A stretch of 64,000 nt of DNA from Brevibacillus reuszeri (lineage in GTDB: Bacteria; Bacillota; Bacilli; Brevibacillales; Brevibacillaceae): the NCBI RefSeq assembly GCF_002897295.1, contig NZ_BEXF01000012.1, positions 119,537 through 183,536 of the forward strand, in the 5' to 3' direction. Below are positions 53,119-62,808 of this stretch, piece by piece. Positions within the stretch are counted from its first letter, which is position 1. Every line of letters begins with the position of its first letter. The notes beneath the pieces are model-generated. The model worked only from the letters and a program-made list of their open reading frames with translations, did no database searches and was not told the origin of the DNA. The position numbers and the translations under genes were made by a program.

Positions 53119-53790
53119 TCAAAAGCCAAGCAGTTGCCGAAAAGCGCTGGCATAGGTCTGACTGACAGGCACACGCGTTTTTTGCTTATCCTTCATCTCC
53201 AGCATAAACGTCGAGTGAAAATGCGGATGGATAAAGCCGATGGATTCCATATTGACGAAATAAGAACGATGACAGCGCACAAACCGCTCCGATGGAAGCA
53301 TGTACTCCAGCTCAGCCATACTGTACTTGTTGGCGAACGTACCGCTTGCTGTATGCAAAAGCGTTTTCCCTTCGTTCGAGCTGATGTACACGATCTCATT
53401 CAGTGGAATTGGCAGCCAGCCATCCTCCCCTTTGCCGATCAAAAACGGAAGGCGTGGTTCGGGATTTACTAGAGGCATCGTTTGCACAGGATAAATCGCG
53501 GTGATACACCCCATCACCTGTCCATGTCGAACGAGCGGCAAGGACAATCCATAATAAGGCACACCAAAGACGCGACTCTCGACTTGATGACCCACTTTCC
53601 CCATTTCATTCAATGCCCGATGTGTAGCAGAGCCAATCGGCACCTGATCACCCGGAACGATTTTCAAATCTACCGTTGAGCTTGGCTGGTAGTAAAGGTA
53701 TTTTGAGCCATCTGAAATGGCAACGGATACTCCTTCAGGAACAACTTCACCAATCATTTGCAACACTTCTGGAACCAATGTGTCTTCCAT
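53119..53790 (-). CDS. LytTR-family regulator with GAF/PAS-like sensor
   Basis: A 223-aa one-component regulator. Residues 1-115 look like a small-ligand sensor (GVSVAISDGSKYLYYQPSS; PYYGLSLPLVRHGQVMGCITAIYP). A LytTR domain follows (PIPLNEIVYISSNEGKTLLHT; ERFVRCHRSYFVNMESI). ATG 53790 lies 6 nt after GGGGGAG; the frame reaches 53922 without a better site. It lies upstream of the CoA-transferase gene and may control it. No histidine kinase partner is present. Confidence 0.82.
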   Translation of the reverse strand: MEDTLVPEVLQMIGEVVPEGVSVAISDGSKYLYYQPSSTVDLKIVPGDQVPIGSATHRALNEMGKVGHQVESRVFGVPYYGLSLPLVRHGQVMGCITAIYPVQTMPLVNPEPRLPFLIGKGEDGWLPIPLNEIVYISSNEGKTLLHTASGTFANKYSMAELEYMLPSERFVRCHRSYFVNMESIGFIHPHFHSTFMLEMKDKQKTRVPVSQTYASAFRQLLGF

Positions 53791-53955
53791 GAAGACTCCC
53801 CCTGCTCCTTTTTCTCTCTTTTCTTCTATTAAACCATAGATAGGTACCCTCTGATCAATCCTTGTCTTACCAACCATATACACAGGAATTGTCCCGTTCA
53901 AAGTCACTTGTTGTGCTATCATGAAAGCAATTGTTCCTAGTAAAGGCGGTGCCTC

Positions 53956-55977
53956 ATGAACAACACCATCGTTGTGATTGCAAATGCGATAGACACACTT
54001 GAATTTTTGTTAAAAGAACTGCGGGCTTATTTGGAGCCATACTGTCGTGTAATCGGCTATGTCAGCTATGAGCACATTCCAGACCTGCGAGGAGCCGCAC
54101 ACATCTTCATCACCTCCAAGTCACCGCTTCTCTATACCATCGCGCGTCAAGCATCAGCCGATGAGGTCCCGATTACGGTATTGAATCGCTTTTTTGAGCT
54201 GCGCAAAATTAAAGCCTTGATGCAAATACCTCCGGGAACGACGGTACCGGTGATGAACAACTCGCCTGTCAGTGCCCAGGAAGTAATCGATAATCTTTTA
54301 GAAGCCAATATTGATCACTTGAACTATATTCCTTTTCATCCAGGTTGTACGTTTGATGATGCAAACACATACGCCATTATCATGAGCGTGCCTGATGTAC
54401 CACTGCCCCCACATGTTGAAATCATTGACCTCGGGTTTCGCAAAATTAGCATTCACGACCTAATCGATACGGGACGCAAAGTAGGTGTGCCAATCGAATG
54501 GGAACGCGAATACTTGTCCAAGTTCATCGTAGAAATGTCGGAGCTGGCCAAAATGCTTGGCACCTCCTACGCTGAAGTCCAAAAGCTGAACAGTCAGCTC
54601 CAATCTACTTTTCAGGCGGTCAAAGATCCCGTTATTGCCTGCAATGAGGATGGACTGATTACTTTCATTAATGACGTCGCCGTGGAGTTGTTTTGTCCAC
54701 AGGACACTTCCATCATCGGGCGCTCTTACACCCTGCTCAAAGAACACGACCTGCTGACCCCATTTTTCGAGCATGAGGGGCAGGAAGATACGCTGGTCAC
54801 CATCGACGGTCGGCAATTTATTGTTAGCGGCCAAAGTATTCGCGGGAGCCAGGAGCATCTGGGATTTGTCTGTACGTTTAAAGACGTCACGGAAATTCAG
54901 CGCTTGCGTACCCAGCTCACCTTACGCGGTCACACGGCCACCTATTCGTTTTCTGATATAAAAGGGGAAAGTGAGCGATTGACTCACGCCATTGAACTGA
55001 GCAAAAAGATGGCCAAAAACAACCAGACCATACTCCTGCTCGGAGAAAACGGAACAGGTAAAGAGCTGTTTGCCCACGCCATTCATCAGCACTCTCTGCG
55101 GAAAAACGGCCCATTTGTCGCGATCAACTGCGCCTCTCTGCCGGAAAACCTGCTTGAGAGCGAGCTGTTCGGATATGAGGACGGAGCATTCACTGGCGCA
55201 CGAAAAGGTGGTAAGCCAGGCGTGTTTGAGCAAGCGGACGGCGGGACCATTTTCCTCGATGAGGTCGGAGATATATCTCCCTCGATTCAAGTAAAGCTGC
55301 TCCGCGTGCTACAGGAAAAGCAAGTCATTCGCGTAGGCGGAACCGGGGTACTCTCTGTTGATTGTCGCGTAGTTGCAGCGACCAACCGCGATCTGGAGGA
55401 TGCTGTCTCACAGGGGCAATTCCGCGAAGACCTGTTTTATCGCCTGGCTGTTCTGCCGATTGAAATCCCATCGCTGCGTGAGCGAATCAGCGACCTTCCC
55501 CTGCTCATACAAGACCATCTGGATAAGCAGGGCATACGGAAAACCTGGTCACCTGAAGTCATGGAGCTGCTGCTCAGTCACGATTGGCGAGGAAACATTC
55601 GCGAGCTGAAAAATGTCGTGGATTACGCCATTACCGTATCCGAACAGCCTGTGATCAATATGCACGATCTGCCTAAACGACTCATTGATCGCGTATTCCG
55701 CAAGACCGCACATGAAATTCCTGTGACCATCGCGGATGATCGGGACTTGGATATTCTTTCTTGTCTGTATCAATACTACACAGCAAACAAACCAGTGGGA
55801 CGCTATCAGCTTGCGCATTCCCCGGCTCTAAAAGCTACAGGCTGGACAGAGAGTGCCCTTCGCAACAAGCTGAAGCATCTGGAGCAGCAAAACCTGGTGC
55901 AATCAGGCACGACCCGCCAAGGAACCACGATTACTCGAGAAGGAATTGAGGTGCTGCGTCAACACGGGCGGATTTGA
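53956..55977 (+). CDS. Sigma-54-dependent activator with PrpR-like sensor and C-terminal wHTH
   Basis: A 673-aa regulator. Residues 1-190 form an unrecognised, PrpR-N-like sensor ([21 protein letters not shown]). A PAS domain spans about 215-310 ([22 protein letters not shown]). The AAA+ domain has [13 protein letters not shown], intact GAFTGA and [10 protein letters not shown]. Instead of a Fis helix, the C-terminus is a winged helix ([21 protein letters not shown]). A perfect -24/-12 promoter lies 130 bp after its stop, in front of the transporter/aminoacylase/racemase operon, which it very probably activates. ATG follows AAAGGCGG. Confidence 0.9.
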   Translation: MNNTIVVIANAIDTLEFLLKELRAYLEPYCRVIGYVSYEHIPDLRGAAHIFITSKSPLLYTIARQASADEVPITVLNRFFELRKIKALMQIPPGTTVPVMNNSPVSAQEVIDNLLEANIDHLNYIPFHPGCTFDDANTYAIIMSVPDVPLPPHVEIIDLGFRKISIHDLIDTGRKVGVPIEWEREYLSKFIVEMSELAKMLGTSYAEVQKLNSQLQSTFQAVKDPVIACNEDGLITFINDVAVELFCPQDTSIIGRSYTLLKEHDLLTPFFEHEGQEDTLVTIDGRQFIVSGQSIRGSQEHLGFVCTFKDVTEIQRLRTQLTLRGHTATYSFSDIKGESERLTHAIELSKKMAKNNQTILLLGENGTGKELFAHAIHQHSLRKNGPFVAINCASLPENLLESELFGYEDGAFTGARKGGKPGVFEQADGGTIFLDEVGDISPSIQVKLLRVLQEKQVIRVGGTGVLSVDCRVVAATNRDLEDAVSQGQFREDLFYRLAVLPIEIPSLRERISDLPLLIQDHLDKQGIRKTWSPEVMELLLSHDWRGNIRELKNVVDYAITVSEQPVINMHDLPKRLIDRVFRKTAHEIPVTIADDRDLDILSCLYQYYTANKPVGRYQLAHSPALKATGWTESALRNKLKHLEQQNLVQSGTTRQGTTITREGIEVLRQHGRI

Positions 55978-55994
55978 GGGCAAGAGAAACGAAT

Positions 55995-56026
55995 ATTAGG
56001 CTGTATTAGGCTGAATAAAACCTAAT
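55995..56026 (+). promoter_or_regulatory. Candidate upstream activator sites (ATTAGG repeats)
   Basis: ATTAGGCTG occurs twice in direct repeat (55995 and 56005), and CCTAAT at 56021-56026 pairs with them as inverted repeat TATTAGG-N10-CCTAATA. They lie about 90-115 bp before the sigma-54 promoter, the usual enhancer distance. Confidence 0.6.
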
Positions 56027-56109
56027 AAACATTCCTAAAAAACAGATGGGCGTATCCGCTTACATCCTCAAATCCAAGAAAAGTGCCTTATTTCGCTACA
56101 TTTCGACAG

Positions 56110-56126
56110 TTGGCACGCCCCTTGCT
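56110..56126 (+). promoter_or_regulatory. Perfect sigma-54 (-24/-12) promoter
   Basis: TTGGCAC-GCCCC-TTGCT matches the RpoN consensus completely. It sits 32 bp before the transporter ATG at 56158, which shows that the longer frame from 56083 cannot be the start. Confidence 0.92.
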
Positions 56127-56157
56127 TGTATATTCCGAAAAAAAGCGAGGTGACCTC

Positions 56158-57579
56158 ATGGCTACACAACATTCATCTGAGCAGACAACACCTGCTAAGA
56201 AACGTTTTTCTGTGCCACACACTTATGCCATTCTCTTTATCATCATTATTTTGGCAGCGTTAGCATCCTATGTCTTGCCGACAGGAGAGTTCGAACGCGT
56301 CAAGGACGCCGCTTCCGGTAAAACCATCGTTGTAAATGGTAGCTATCATGAAGTAGAAAGCAGTCCAGTCGGATTTTTCGACATGTTTAAAGCCATTCCA
56401 GACGGGATGCAAAAAGGCTCACAAATCATCTTTTACATTTTTATCGTCAGCGGTGTATTTGGAATCATCCGTCAGACCGGAGCAATCGAGGCCGGTATTA
56501 ACAAAGGGGTTCGACATTTAGAGGGTAGGGAAAAGCTTTTAATCCCCGCTTCCATGTTCCTCTTCTCTATCGGTGGCTTTACGATGGGGATGGCTGAGGA
56601 AAGCATCATTTTCGTTCCAATCGGAATCGCCTTGGCACGTGCTATGGGCTTTGACGCCGTAACAGGTACTGCGATGATTACCATGGGGGCAGCGAGCGGC
56701 TTCATGGGAGGTATGCTCAATCCGTTTACGGTAGGTGTCGCCCAGTCTCTAGCCCAGTTGCCATTGTTCTCTGGTCTCGCCTTCCGTGCAGTTGTCTATG
56801 TATTCGTTCTCGCTTTTGCGATCTGGTATGTCATGCGGTATGCGTACCGCGTAAAAGCTGATCCAACCAAAAGTGTAATCTACGCAATCGAAAAACAGAC
56901 CAGTACCGAAAATGTAGAAGTAGACATCCCTGATCTGAATGCTCGTCACAAGCTCGTCTTTTTGGTTATGGTTTGTGGACTCGCGATGAACGTCTACGGT
57001 GTATTCAAATACGAATGGTTCCTGACTGAGCTGACCGCTTCGTTCTTGATCATGGGTCTGGTTGCCGGTCTCGTCGGTGGTCTCTCCGTCAACAGCCTGT
57101 TTGACTCCTTTGTCGCTGGCGCAAAAGCAGTTACGTTTGGAGCCCTGATCGTTGGTTTTGCCCGTGCCATTACGGTTGTTTTGGAAGACGGAAAAATTAT
57201 CGATACGATGATTAACGGCTTGACCTCGGCTATCGGGCATCTGCCTGACGCTGTAAACGTCATTGCCATGTTCCTGATTCAAGCAGTACTGAATCTCTTT
57301 ATTTCGTCTGGCAGTGGACAAGCAGCTACAACTATGCCGATCATGGTACCGATCTCTGACCTCTTGGGCATCCAACGTCAAATCGCTGTACTCGCCTTCC
57401 AATACGGTGATGCTGTAACCAACTCCATTATCCCTACGTCCTCTGCACTGATGGGATACTTGGCTGTAGCAGGCATTCCGTACGAGAAATGGGTTAAATT
57501 CATTTGGAAATTGCTCTTGGGATGGGCAGTCATCGCCTGCGTTGCCCTGATCGTTGCCGTCATCATCGGCGTTTCCTAA
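56158..57579 (+). CDS. YfcC-family membrane transporter
   Basis: A 473-aa polytopic protein of the YfcC/ArcD-like short-chain or amino-acid transporter group (VPHTYAILFIIIILAALASYVLPTGEFER; the region GFTMGMAEESIIFVPIGIALARAMG; FISSGSGQAATTMPIMVPISDLLG). ATG lies after GCGAGGTGACCTC. It is the first gene of a sigma-54-dependent operon. With the downstream aminoacylase and racemase it probably imports N-acylated or D-amino acids or peptides. Cargo is inference. Confidence 0.88.
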   Translation: MATQHSSEQTTPAKKRFSVPHTYAILFIIIILAALASYVLPTGEFERVKDAASGKTIVVNGSYHEVESSPVGFFDMFKAIPDGMQKGSQIIFYIFIVSGVFGIIRQTGAIEAGINKGVRHLEGREKLLIPASMFLFSIGGFTMGMAEESIIFVPIGIALARAMGFDAVTGTAMITMGAASGFMGGMLNPFTVGVAQSLAQLPLFSGLAFRAVVYVFVLAFAIWYVMRYAYRVKADPTKSVIYAIEKQTSTENVEVDIPDLNARHKLVFLVMVCGLAMNVYGVFKYEWFLTELTASFLIMGLVAGLVGGLSVNSLFDSFVAGAKAVTFGALIVGFARAITVVLEDGKIIDTMINGLTSAIGHLPDAVNVIAMFLIQAVLNLFISSGSGQAATTMPIMVPISDLLGIQRQIAVLAFQYGDAVTNSIIPTSSALMGYLAVAGIPYEKWVKFIWKLLLGWAVIACVALIVAVIIGVS

Positions 57580-57622
57580 AATACAGAAGCATTCTCATCG
57601 GTAAACAAGATTTGGAGGAACC

Positions 57623-58765
57623 ATGCGCACAACTATCGAACAATTGCAGCCCACTATTTTTTCACTGTACGAATACTTGCACCAGCATCCAGAAATAAGC
57701 TGGCAAGAGGTGCAAACGACCGCGTATGTGGCCGAGCTTTTGCAGAAATACAACTGCCGTGTCACTACGTTTGAGGATGTACCTGGGGTTGTTGCAGAAT
57801 GGGGAAGTAACACTCCAGGCTCGTTGACAGTCGGTGTCCGCGCCGACATGGATGCATTATGGCAGGAAGTAAACGGCGTGTTTCAAGCGAATCACTCATG
57901 TGGTCATGATGCTCACATGACGATGGTTCTAGGCGTTCTTATGGTTCTGCAAGCGAGAAACATCGAGCTGCCCGGCAGATTGAAGCTGATCTTTCAGCCT
58001 GCTGAGGAAAGCGGAAATGGCGCTTTGGCGCTCGTAAATAAAAAGGTCGTGGACGATGTCGACTATTTGTATGGTGTCCATCTGCGTCCTGTACAGGAAA
58101 TCCCTAACGGTACAGCTGCCTCTGCCATTTTGCATGGGGCGGCAGGTACGATTGCCGGTCAAATTAAAGGAGACGATGCTCACGGCGCACGTCCCCATCT
58201 TGGGGTCAATGCGATTGAGGTCGTGTCTACCATCGTCGAGCAGCTCAAAGGAATTCATTTGGACCCACTCGTCCCTTACTCTGTCAAAATGACGCAGCTG
58301 AGTGCAGGTGGAAAAAACTCCAACATCATTCCTGGCTCCGCGCAGTTCCTGCTTGATCTGCGCGCTCAAACAAACGAAATCATGCACGCTCTCTTTGCCA
58401 AGGTAGAGCATATCCTCACGCAGGTTTCCCAGCTCTATGGGGTCAATCTGACTTATGATATTACAGAGCGGGTATATGCAGCCGAGGTAAATGAAGAAGC
58501 GCGTGTGATTATGGCTGATGCCATCACCAAGACTTTGGGAGCCGAGCAGCTCCAGCCGCCTATCCAAACACCTGGTGCAGAAGATTTCCATTACTACACC
58601 AAGGAACGCCCGCATTTGCGGGCAACGATGCTCGGTCTGGGCTGTGGCCTCGCTCCTGGTCTACATCATCCACAGATGACTTTTGAAAAATCAGCTTTGC
58701 TTGACGGAATTGAAATTTTGACAAGAGCGGTACTCACCACCTTTGAACGATACGGTACCAAGTAG
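57623..58765 (+). CDS. M20-family aminoacylase/amidohydrolase (AmhX-like)
   Basis: A 380-aa M20D metallopeptidase-fold amidohydrolase. Zinc-site motifs: VGVRADMDALWQ, NHSCGHDAHMT, FQPAEESGNG, and TPGAEDFHYYT near the C-terminus. The dimerisation domain spans about 170-290. The pattern resembles AmhX and YxeP, which hydrolyse N-acyl amino acids or small amides. ATG follows TTTGGAGGAACC. Placed between a transporter and an N-acylamino-acid racemase-like gene, it likely releases the L-amino acid. Confidence 0.9.
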   Translation: MRTTIEQLQPTIFSLYEYLHQHPEISWQEVQTTAYVAELLQKYNCRVTTFEDVPGVVAEWGSNTPGSLTVGVRADMDALWQEVNGVFQANHSCGHDAHMTMVLGVLMVLQARNIELPGRLKLIFQPAEESGNGALALVNKKVVDDVDYLYGVHLRPVQEIPNGTAASAILHGAAGTIAGQIKGDDAHGARPHLGVNAIEVVSTIVEQLKGIHLDPLVPYSVKMTQLSAGGKNSNIIPGSAQFLLDLRAQTNEIMHALFAKVEHILTQVSQLYGVNLTYDITERVYAAEVNEEARVIMADAITKTLGAEQLQPPIQTPGAEDFHYYTKERPHLRATMLGLGCGLAPGLHHPQMTFEKSALLDGIEILTRAVLTTFERYGTK

Positions 58766-58820
58766 GTTTGCCTTCAAGGTTCACTGCCAACACCCATCCC
58801 ATTGTTGAGGAGATATGGAC

Positions 58821-59969
58821 ATGAAAATCGAACGCGTTGATCTGCAAAGAATCAAGATACCGCTGAATTCGCCTTTTGAAACCAGCATGGGAATCGAAAC
58901 CCACAAAGAATGTATCCTCGTTCGCGCCTACAGTGATGGTCATGTCGGTTTTGGAGAAAGCGTTGCGATGGATGTCCCTGTCTACAACGAAGAAGATGTG
59001 GACACTGTATGGTACATGCTGGAGAAGTATTTGATCCCCCAGCTGTTCTCTCGTGAGATTGAGCACCCTGATGACGTATCTCGCCTGTTCTCCTGGATGC
59101 GCCGTAATCATATGGCCAAAGCAGCGCTTGAAGGGGCTGTCTGGGACTTGTACGCGAAAAAGAACGGCGTCTCCCTCTCTCAAGCATTGGGTGGCACTCG
59201 CTCTACCATTGATGTGGGCGTCAGTATCGGAATTGAGCCCACAATCGAAAAGCTGCTGCAACGCGTAGATGGCTTCATCCGTGACGGCTACAAGAAAATC
59301 AAGGTGAAGATCAAGCCTGGCTTTGATGTAGAACCGATGCGCGCCATCCGTCATACATTCGGACCAGATGTACCTTTGATGGCAGACGCCAACTCCGCCT
59401 ATACGTTGAAAGATATGGAGATGCTAAAAGCGTTGGATGACTTTGGACTGATCATGATCGAGCAGCCTTTGGCCCATGACGATATCATCGACCATGCGAC
59501 ACTGCAACGTGAGCTGAAGACACCGATCTGCCTCGACGAAAGTATCCATACGGTAGAAGACGCACGCAAAGCGATTGAGCTGGGCAGCTGCCGCATCATC
59601 AACATCAAAATCGGTCGTGTAGGCGGTCTGACAGATGCCAAGAAGATTCATGACCTGTGTGCAGAGCGCAGCATTCCGGTATGGTGTGGCGGTATGCTGG
59701 AAGCCGGTATTGGCCGCGCTCACAATATCGCGATGGCGTCACTTGGCAACTTCACGATCGCAGGAGATACTTCTCCATCGAATCGTTACTTTGTCCAAGA
59801 CATTGTGACACCGATGATCGATTTTGCTGCACCAGGCGTTTTGGACGTCCCAACAGCACCAGGCATAGGCTTTGGCATTAATGAGCAGGCGATTTTAGAT
59901 GCGCTCGTGGAGCACAAAAGCTATTTTGCCAATCGTGAATCGACGACGACTGTCATACCGAACTATTGA
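58821..59969 (+). CDS. Enolase-superfamily N-acylamino acid racemase / dipeptide epimerase-like
   Basis: A 382-aa muconate-lactonizing-subgroup enolase. The acid/base lysines lie in KIKVKIKPG (KxK motif) and INIKIGRVGG; metal ligands are in LMADANSAY, IMIEQPLAHDD and ICLDESI. This is the MenC/NSAR/dipeptide-epimerase pattern. NSAR of Geobacillus with a succinylamino-acid hydrolase converts D- to L-amino acids; the same gene pairing occurs here. Start at the second ATG (58821), 8 nt after GAGGAG; the first ATG is only 2 nt away. Substrate specificity cannot be read directly. Confidence 0.88.
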   Translation: MKIERVDLQRIKIPLNSPFETSMGIETHKECILVRAYSDGHVGFGESVAMDVPVYNEEDVDTVWYMLEKYLIPQLFSREIEHPDDVSRLFSWMRRNHMAKAALEGAVWDLYAKKNGVSLSQALGGTRSTIDVGVSIGIEPTIEKLLQRVDGFIRDGYKKIKVKIKPGFDVEPMRAIRHTFGPDVPLMADANSAYTLKDMEMLKALDDFGLIMIEQPLAHDDIIDHATLQRELKTPICLDESIHTVEDARKAIELGSCRIINIKIGRVGGLTDAKKIHDLCAERSIPVWCGGMLEAGIGRAHNIAMASLGNFTIAGDTSPSNRYFVQDIVTPMIDFAAPGVLDVPTAPGIGFGINEQAILDALVEHKSYFANRESTTTVIPNY

Positions 59970-59979
59970 TTCAGTGAAA

Positions 59980-60010
59980 AAAGAGGAGAGCCTATATTGG
60001 CCTCCTCTTT
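59980..60010. terminator. Bidirectional intrinsic terminator
   Basis: Stem AAAGAGGAG/CTCCTCTTT (59980-59988 with 60002-60010) between the racemase-like gene and the convergent unknown gene. Confidence 0.8.
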
Positions 60011-60029
60011 CTTTTGCTTGCTCCCTGCC

Positions 60030-60938
60030 CTAGTCCATAATCGTCAATAGCTTGCATAAATTCCGCTCTGCTGCTGCCCTTTTTTCAACAGGCAAACGCT
60101 TGAGTAGATCAAGAGCCGCGTAGGGCAGCTTCAGAGCGTGCGGGTCGCTGTACGTCTTTTCCCAAAATACAGGTGAAAAAATGTTTGCAAAGGCAGGTTC
60201 CTTGACCTCATCCTCCAACACATAGTCAGGTATCTGTCTATTGAGATACATCTGCACACGATGATTGCGTATGCCAGGCGTCACTAGCTCCCCGTATCCG
60301 AACCGCTCTAAATCAGTCAATGCTTGTGCATGGGTGACGCTGTGAACGACCTCTCCGGCAAAATGATAGCGCAGCCCATCAATGACACGCCCCGGTATGA
60401 CTGTATGCAGTTCATCAAATGCCCGCTCAGCCATCTCGAATGTGGTATGATACGGCTCAATGCCATCTATTTCTGCCTCTGTTATTTCAAAATAGTTTGC
60501 AATTCCCCAGTAACGGGTTTGCCTATCCTCTGTCGTCGCTTTTAGCAGCTTGACTAATCCATCTACTATACTGGGTCTGATCAAATCTGGTCGCTCTCTC
60601 AGCGCCTTCAGGGCAAGTACTCCTAGCGCCAAGCCATGCCCAGAGGTGCGTAGCTGTGCAACATTGTCTTCCAGTCCGGCAACGACTTGATCTAACAGAG
60701 TGGCGTCAGGTGCCTCGTCTTCATCGATTGGTAAAAACCAGTCTGGTTGCTGGGCGCGATACGCTTCACAGGTTCGCTCAATGCCAGCTTTGACATGCTC
60801 CGGCAATTCATGCTCCTGATTCATGTAATAGCCGGCAAGCAGCGCTGCCCCATAATGTCCCCCGAACCATCCCGCCGTGGCAGCACGCGCCATTGCCACT
60901 ACACCAAGCTCTACATACGTATCCAACAGTCTCATCAC
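60030..60938 (-). CDS. Unknown 302-aa protein
   Basis: A soluble helical protein. The N-terminal half carries small-residue and His-rich segments (ATAGWFGGHYGAALLAGYYM; TSGHGLALGVLALKAL), and the second half has YHFAGEVVHSVTHAQALTD. The recurring His residues (GGHYG, SGHG, YHFAGE, HSVTHAQ) suggest a metal or haem/substrate pocket. ATG is 6-7 nt after AAAAAGGAGGATG. I do not recognise the family. It has its own promoter region and no operon partner. Confidence 0.7.
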   Translation of the reverse strand: MMRLLDTYVELGVVAMARAATAGWFGGHYGAALLAGYYMNQEHELPEHVKAGIERTCEAYRAQQPDWFLPIDEDEAPDATLLDQVVAGLEDNVAQLRTSGHGLALGVLALKALRERPDLIRPSIVDGLVKLLKATTEDRQTRYWGIANYFEITEAEIDGIEPYHTTFEMAERAFDELHTVIPGRVIDGLRYHFAGEVVHSVTHAQALTDLERFGYGELVTPGIRNHRVQMYLNRQIPDYVLEDEVKEPAFANIFSPVFWEKTYSDPHALKLPYAALDLLKRLPVEKRAAAERNLCKLLTIMD

Positions 60939-61033
60939 TCATCCTCCTTTTTCCAGTTGCTTATCGTTATCATATAATAAACTTTTTGGTTTGTTAAGTA
61001 TAAAATATAAAATAAATCCGTTTCAAAAATAAA

Positions 61034-61058
61034 AAACTCCGATGCATCTTCGGAGTTT
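61034..61058 (-). terminator. Intrinsic terminator of the HesB-like gene
   Basis: Stem AAACTCCGA/TCGGAGTTT with a 7-nt loop, followed on the minus strand by TTTATTTTTG. Confidence 0.8.
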
Positions 61059-61086
61059 CTTAGCTCATGAGCATGATATGATTTTC

Positions 61087-61374
61087 TTAATCAAGCTTAA
61101 AAACGACTTCGTCTGTAGCAGGCAGGTAATCGACTAACAAGCCTTTGCCATTCATGTACCACAGCTCGTCCTGTTCCATATAAAAGGTAATTCCATCTAC
61201 TACTGTGGAGAGTCCTGCTTCATTTGGTTGTTCTTTTGCGATTCCCATGGAAAACGAGTCCTGTACCGTGCTAACGCCTCCGTAACGGACGAAAAAGCGG
61301 ATGCTGTCTCCCTCCTGACATCCCCACTCCTCTCGAAACCATGCGAGAGCTGCTGAAGTTACTGTAAGTTTCAT
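61087..61374 (-). CDS. HesB/YneR-like protein without Fe-S cysteines
   Basis: A 95-aa A-type carrier-like protein (KLTVTSAALAWFREEWGCQEGDSIRFFVRYGG; the end LWYMNGKGLLVDYLPATDEVVFKLD). It matches the YneR/HesB-like Bacillota subfamily. The two C-terminal cysteines of IscA/SufA (CGCG) are absent; the only Cys is residue 19. It therefore probably does not carry a classical cluster. ATG follows AAAGGAGTGGCGCTTCT. Confidence 0.8.
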   Translation of the reverse strand: MKLTVTSAALAWFREEWGCQEGDSIRFFVRYGGVSTVQDSFSMGIAKEQPNEAGLSTVVDGITFYMEQDELWYMNGKGLLVDYLPATDEVVFKLD

Positions 61375-61515
61375 AGAAGCGCCACTCCTTTCTCTACATT
61401 TGTAGTTTACATCACTTTCTAAATATGTAAAGTAAGAAAGTATAATAAACTGTTACAAAGGAAGTAAAAATAACCGATCCCTTTTTTATCGGAAATCGGC
61501 CACCTTCTTTTATCC

Positions 61516-62808
61516 TTATTGCCTCATCGGAAGTGTAACCAAAAAACTGGTTCCTATCCCTTCCTCACTACTCACCTGTATTTTCCCATGATGCGCATCT
61601 ACAATCCACTTCGCAATGGACAGCCCTAACCCTGTCCCTTCTGTAGATCGGGAGCGCATCTTGTCCACCCGATAAAAACGGTCAAACAAATAAGGAATAT
61701 CCTCCTTGGGAATTCCTATCCCTGTATCTTTTACAAGCACAACGACACGCTGTCCTTCCCGTTTACAGGAGACAAAAATCTTGCCGTGCTCATTCGTGTA
61801 CTTCAGCGCATTATCCAGTAAGATGACAAGCAGCTGATGCAGTCGCTCTTCATCTCCATCCATTTCCAATGGCTGCTCAATTTCCGTTTCCAAGCTGATT
61901 TCTTTCACGATGGCGAGCTGAGTAAAGACTTGGGTACATTTTTGGACAATTTCGTCCAACCTAAACTTTTGCGGCATGATTTGCAGCTCATTCGAATCAC
62001 TGCGAGCCAGCGTCAATAAATCGGAGACAAGCTTGCTCAAGCGCCGCGTCTCCTGCATCCCGACCATGATTTTTTCACTTTCCTGCTCAATCGTATGGTC
62101 TGGATAACGGAATAGCCGCTCTAAATTAACAAGAATCGCCGCCAAGGGCGTTCTCAGCTCATGCGAAGCGTCAGCAATGAATTGCTGTTGTTTTTCCCAC
62201 GAGACCTGAATCGGAACGAGTGCCCTTCTCGCGAGGAACAGGCCAACCACCATCGCGATAACGATGCTGACGGCACCGCCAATTACGACTACATACAACA
62301 AGCTGCTCAGCATTTTTTGTTCTTGCTCCAGATTGTAGATCAACTGAAATTGGCTCGATACTTGGGGTCTGTTCCCGACAATGACTTTTTTGGGCATCGT
62401 GACCGTCTGTACGCGATAAACTTGTCCGTTCACAGAAAGCGTTTCTATCCCATCAGGCTGACCCATGTGGCGAAACCCAGGGAAATCCTCCGGCTCCAAA
62501 CGCTCTCCGAAAGCTGTACCCATTACCTCGCCTGATCCATCCCAAACGAGCAGGACATATCTGCGCTCCAACTCCCCAAATTTCTTTCGCTCCTGACGAT
62601 TGTAGGGAAAGGCATCCTCATTTACCCGTTGAAGGCGCGGCAGCGGATCTAGGATGAGTCGCTCGGTCACCTTTTCCAGCTCGCGATCTACCTGCGAGTA
62701 CAAGCGATACTGCATCGTATAGTAGACGGCGCTTCCCAAACCGTTCAATAACAGAAATACAACAATGACATTCAATGTCACCAGACGAATTCTGGTTTTT
62801 TGAAACAT
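61516..62808 (-). CDS. Membrane sensor histidine kinase
   Basis: A 430-aa kinase with two membrane helices (about 10-30 and 165-190) enclosing an extracellular sensor of about 130 residues. HisKA has FIADASHELRTPLAAIL; HATPase_c has LLDNALKYTNEHG, VKDTGIGIPKEDI and STEGTGLGLSIAKWIVDAH. The layout resembles CiaH-type kinases. Its ATG overlaps the TAA of the response-regulator gene by one base (TAATG). The stimulus is unknown. Confidence 0.92.
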   Translation of the reverse strand: MFQKTRIRLVTLNVIVVFLLLNGLGSAVYYTMQYRLYSQVDRELEKVTERLILDPLPRLQRVNEDAFPYNRQERKKFGELERRYVLLVWDGSGEVMGTAFGERLEPEDFPGFRHMGQPDGIETLSVNGQVYRVQTVTMPKKVIVGNRPQVSSQFQLIYNLEQEQKMLSSLLYVVVIGGAVSIVIAMVVGLFLARRALVPIQVSWEKQQQFIADASHELRTPLAAILVNLERLFRYPDHTIEQESEKIMVGMQETRRLSKLVSDLLTLARSDSNELQIMPQKFRLDEIVQKCTQVFTQLAIVKEISLETEIEQPLEMDGDEERLHQLLVILLDNALKYTNEHGKIFVSCKREGQRVVVLVKDTGIGIPKEDIPYLFDRFYRVDKMRSRSTEGTGLGLSIAKWIVDAHHGKIQVSSEEGIGTSFLVTLPMRQ

